From NCBI GenBank assembly GCA_035459025.1, contig DATHYT010000015.1, positions 1 to 31,826 of the forward strand: a stretch of 31,826 nt of DNA, in the 5' to 3' direction. Positions 30,930-31,826 of this stretch are shown here, piece after piece; the stretch's first letter is position 1, and the number at the start of each line of letters is the position of its first letter. Position numbers and translations under genes: made by a program. The DNA is from JAABQT01 sp035459025 (GTDB taxonomy: Bacteria; Pseudomonadota; Gammaproteobacteria; Burkholderiales; SG8-39). Under the pieces are notes generated by a model. It had not been told where the DNA came from. It ran no database searches and was given only the letters and a program-made list of their open reading frames with translations.

Positions 30930-31495
30930 TGCCGCTCAACCTGCCCAATCTCATCACCTGGCTGCGCATCATCCTGATTCCGCTGCTGATCGGGATCTTC
31001 TACCTTCCCGATGACTGGCTTTCCCCGAGCGGCAAGAACGCTTCGGCCTGCGCGGTGTTCGTGGTCGCGGCTTTGAGCGACTGGCTGGACGGGTACCTGG
31101 CGCGCGCGCTCGACCAGACGTCCGCGTTCGGCGCATTTCTCGATCCGGTTGCCGACAAGCTGATCGTGGCGGCCGCCCTCATCGTATTGCTGCAGCTGGA
31201 GCGGGTCGAGCCGGTGATCGCGCTGATCATCATCGGCCGGGAGATCGCCATATCGGCGCTGCGCGAGTGGATGGCGAAGCTCGGGCAGGCCGGCAGCGTC
31301 GCCGTGGCATTCGTCGGCAAGGTGAAAACGGCGAGCCAGATGGTGGCCATCCCCCTGCTGCTCTACCACGATGCGCTTTTCGGCGTCATCAGCACGCAGT
31401 GGGTGGGGACCCTGCTCATCAATATCGCCGCGGTGCTGACGGTGATCTCCATGGTGCATTACCTGCGCCGCGCGCTGCCGTACGCGGGAGGATGA
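30929..31495 (+). CDS. pgsA: CDP-diacylglycerol–glycerol-3-phosphate 3-phosphatidyltransferase
   Basis: PgsA makes phosphatidylglycerol phosphate, the committed step to phosphatidylglycerol and cardiolipin, in the inner membrane. The 188-residue protein begins NLPNLITWLRIILIPLL. It contains the CDP-alcohol phosphotransferase motif D-x2-D-G-x2-A-R-x8-G-x3-D-x3-D, seen as SDWLDGYLARALDQTSAFGAFLDPVADK. Several transmembrane helices follow. It is coupled to uvrC (TGATG), and uvrC–pgsA–tRNA is an old proteobacterial arrangement. Confidence 0.96.
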   Translation: MPLNLPNLITWLRIILIPLLIGIFYLPDDWLSPSGKNASACAVFVVAALSDWLDGYLARALDQTSAFGAFLDPVADKLIVAAALIVLLQLERVEPVIALIIIGREIAISALREWMAKLGQAGSVAVAFVGKVKTASQMVAIPLLLYHDALFGVISTQWVGTLLINIAAVLTVISMVHYLRRALPYAGG

Positions 31496-31503
31496 GCTAT
31501 AAT
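31475..31503 (+). promoter_or_regulatory. promoter of the tRNA-Gly–Cys–Leu cluster
   Basis: A perfect -10 TATAAT (31498-31503) starts 3 bases after the pgsA stop. A weak -35-like CTGCCG is 17 bases upstream. The ten bases after the -10 are CCGGGCCCCC, a G/C-rich discriminator of the kind found at stringently controlled tRNA and rRNA promoters. Transcription would start near 31510, about 10 bases before tRNA-Gly. Confidence 0.75.
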
Positions 31504-31519
31504 CCGGGCCCCCAAAGAC

Positions 31520-31595
31520 GCGGGAGTAGCTCAGTTGGTAGAGCGCAACCTTGCCAAGGTTGAGGTCGCGAGTTCGAGACTCGTCTCCCGCTCCA
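31520..31595 (+). tRNA. tRNA-Gly (GCC)
   Basis: This is a complete 76-base cloverleaf. The acceptor GCGGGAG pairs with CTCCCGC. The D-arm AGCTCAGTTGGTAGAGC is followed by the anticodon loop TTGCCAA carrying GCC, the T-arm has AGTTCGAGACT, the discriminator is T, and CCA is encoded. It is the first of three tRNAs after pgsA, as glyW is in E. coli. Confidence 0.97.
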
Positions 31596-31603
31596 GTTTA
31601 GGC

Positions 31604-31629
31604 TAGGGGAGGCCGCCAGGCCTTCCCTG
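31604..31629 (+). other. stable hairpin between tRNA-Gly and tRNA-Cys
   Basis: AGGGGAGGCC and GGCCTTCCCT form a 10-bp stem (one G·U pair) with the loop GCCA; a U·G pair can extend it. Only GTTTCC follows, so it is at most a weak terminator. It may mark a processing site in the tRNA precursor. Confidence 0.5.
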
Positions 31630-31646
31630 TTTCCGAGGCATCCCCT

Positions 31647-31720
31647 GGCGGGATGGCAGAGTGGTCATGCAGCGGCCTGCAAAGCCGTGGACGCCGGTTC
31701 GATTCCGACTCCCGCCTCCA
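31647..31720 (+). tRNA. tRNA-Cys (GCA)
   Basis: This is a complete 74-base cloverleaf. The acceptor GGCGGGA pairs with TCCCGCC, the anticodon loop CTGCAAA carries GCA, the T-arm has GGTTCGATTCC, and CCA is encoded. The discriminator is T, rather than the U73 identity base being altered, as expected for tRNA-Cys. Confidence 0.97.
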
Positions 31721-31740
31721 GACTTTCTTCCTACAGCGCC

Positions 31741-31826
31741 GCCCGGGTGGCGAAACTGGTAGACGCAAGGGACTTAAAATCCCTCGGCCGCAAGGCCGTG
31801 CCGGTTCAAGTCCGGCCCCGGGTACC
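31741..31826 (+). tRNA. tRNA-Leu (TAA), last base cut by the window
   Basis: This is a long-variable-arm tRNA of which 86 bases are visible. The acceptor GCCCGGG pairs with CCCGGGT (first pair G·U). The anticodon loop CTTAAAA carries TAA, and the variable arm is TCGGCCGCAAGGCCGT. The T-arm is GGTTCAAGTCC, the discriminator A, and the sequence stops at CC of the CCA end. It corresponds in place and anticodon to leuZ of E. coli. Confidence 0.95.

Noticed and set aside
1..31826. Mobile elements, phage genes, attachment sites or a replication origin
   Set aside because: I saw no transposase, integrase, inverted-repeat-bounded element or origin-like iterons. The tRNA genes show no duplicated 3' ends, and the gene order is that of a conserved core chromosome.

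Overview
The window is an ordinary, densely packed piece of a high-GC betaproteobacterial chromosome. The evidence is the gene order (rluC–HAD hydrolase–Rieske–S49 peptidase–RsmI-like–maf–yceD–rpmF–plsX–fabHDG–acpP–fabF–ygfX-like–rpoE–rseA–rseB–mucD–glutaredoxin–lepA–lepB–DUF4845–rnc–era–recO–pdxJ–acpS–nagZ), the protein sequences, and the uniform G/C-ending codon use. I see no insertion sequence, prophage, CRISPR array or toxin-antitoxin cassette of recent origin, and no gene whose composition stands out. I did not find a previously undescribed multi-gene system. The points worth a second look are regulatory structures and a few protein details.

Layout. Positions 1-1511 hold the end of an alpha/beta hydrolase gene, a tRNA-Asn gene (minus) and an aromatic/aspartate aminotransferase (minus). 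The aminotransferase diverges from uvrB (plus), which converges on rne (minus, RNase E). A 267-bp divergent leader region separates rne from rluC. rluC opens a run of overlapping plus-strand genes: HAD phosphatase, small Rieske protein and S49 peptidase. This run meets a minus-strand pair (RsmI-like methyltransferase and maf) tail to tail. A clear sigma70 promoter at about 10693-10722 then starts the yceD–rpmF–plsX–fabH–fabD–fabG–acpP–fabF fatty-acid and phospholipid operon.

A ygfX-like gene follows, and then the envelope-stress operon rpoE–rseA–rseB–mucD, with a plausible sigmaE-type autoregulatory promoter and a small glutaredoxin-like gene at its end. That block closes with a strong intrinsic terminator that abuts the lepA start codon. 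lepA, lepB, a DUF4845 protein, rnc, era, recO, pdxJ, acpS and nagZ form a tight train, mostly with start and stop codons overlapping by 1-13 bases. efp (minus) converges on nagZ and diverges from uvrC. uvrC is followed by pgsA and a tRNA-Gly(GCC)–tRNA-Cys(GCA)–tRNA-Leu(UAA) cluster, the same order as pgsA–glyW–cysT–leuZ in Escherichia coli.

How the genes work together. acyl-ACP synthesis (FabD, FabH, FabG, FabF, AcpP and the carrier-activating AcpS) feeds PlsX and, later, PgsA for phospholipid formation. SigmaE, its anti-sigma factor RseA, RseB and the periplasmic protease MucD sense envelope damage. LepB and LepA serve protein export and translation. RNase E, RNase III, Era, RluC, L32 and EF-P serve RNA and ribosome metabolism. 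UvrB, UvrC and RecO serve DNA repair.
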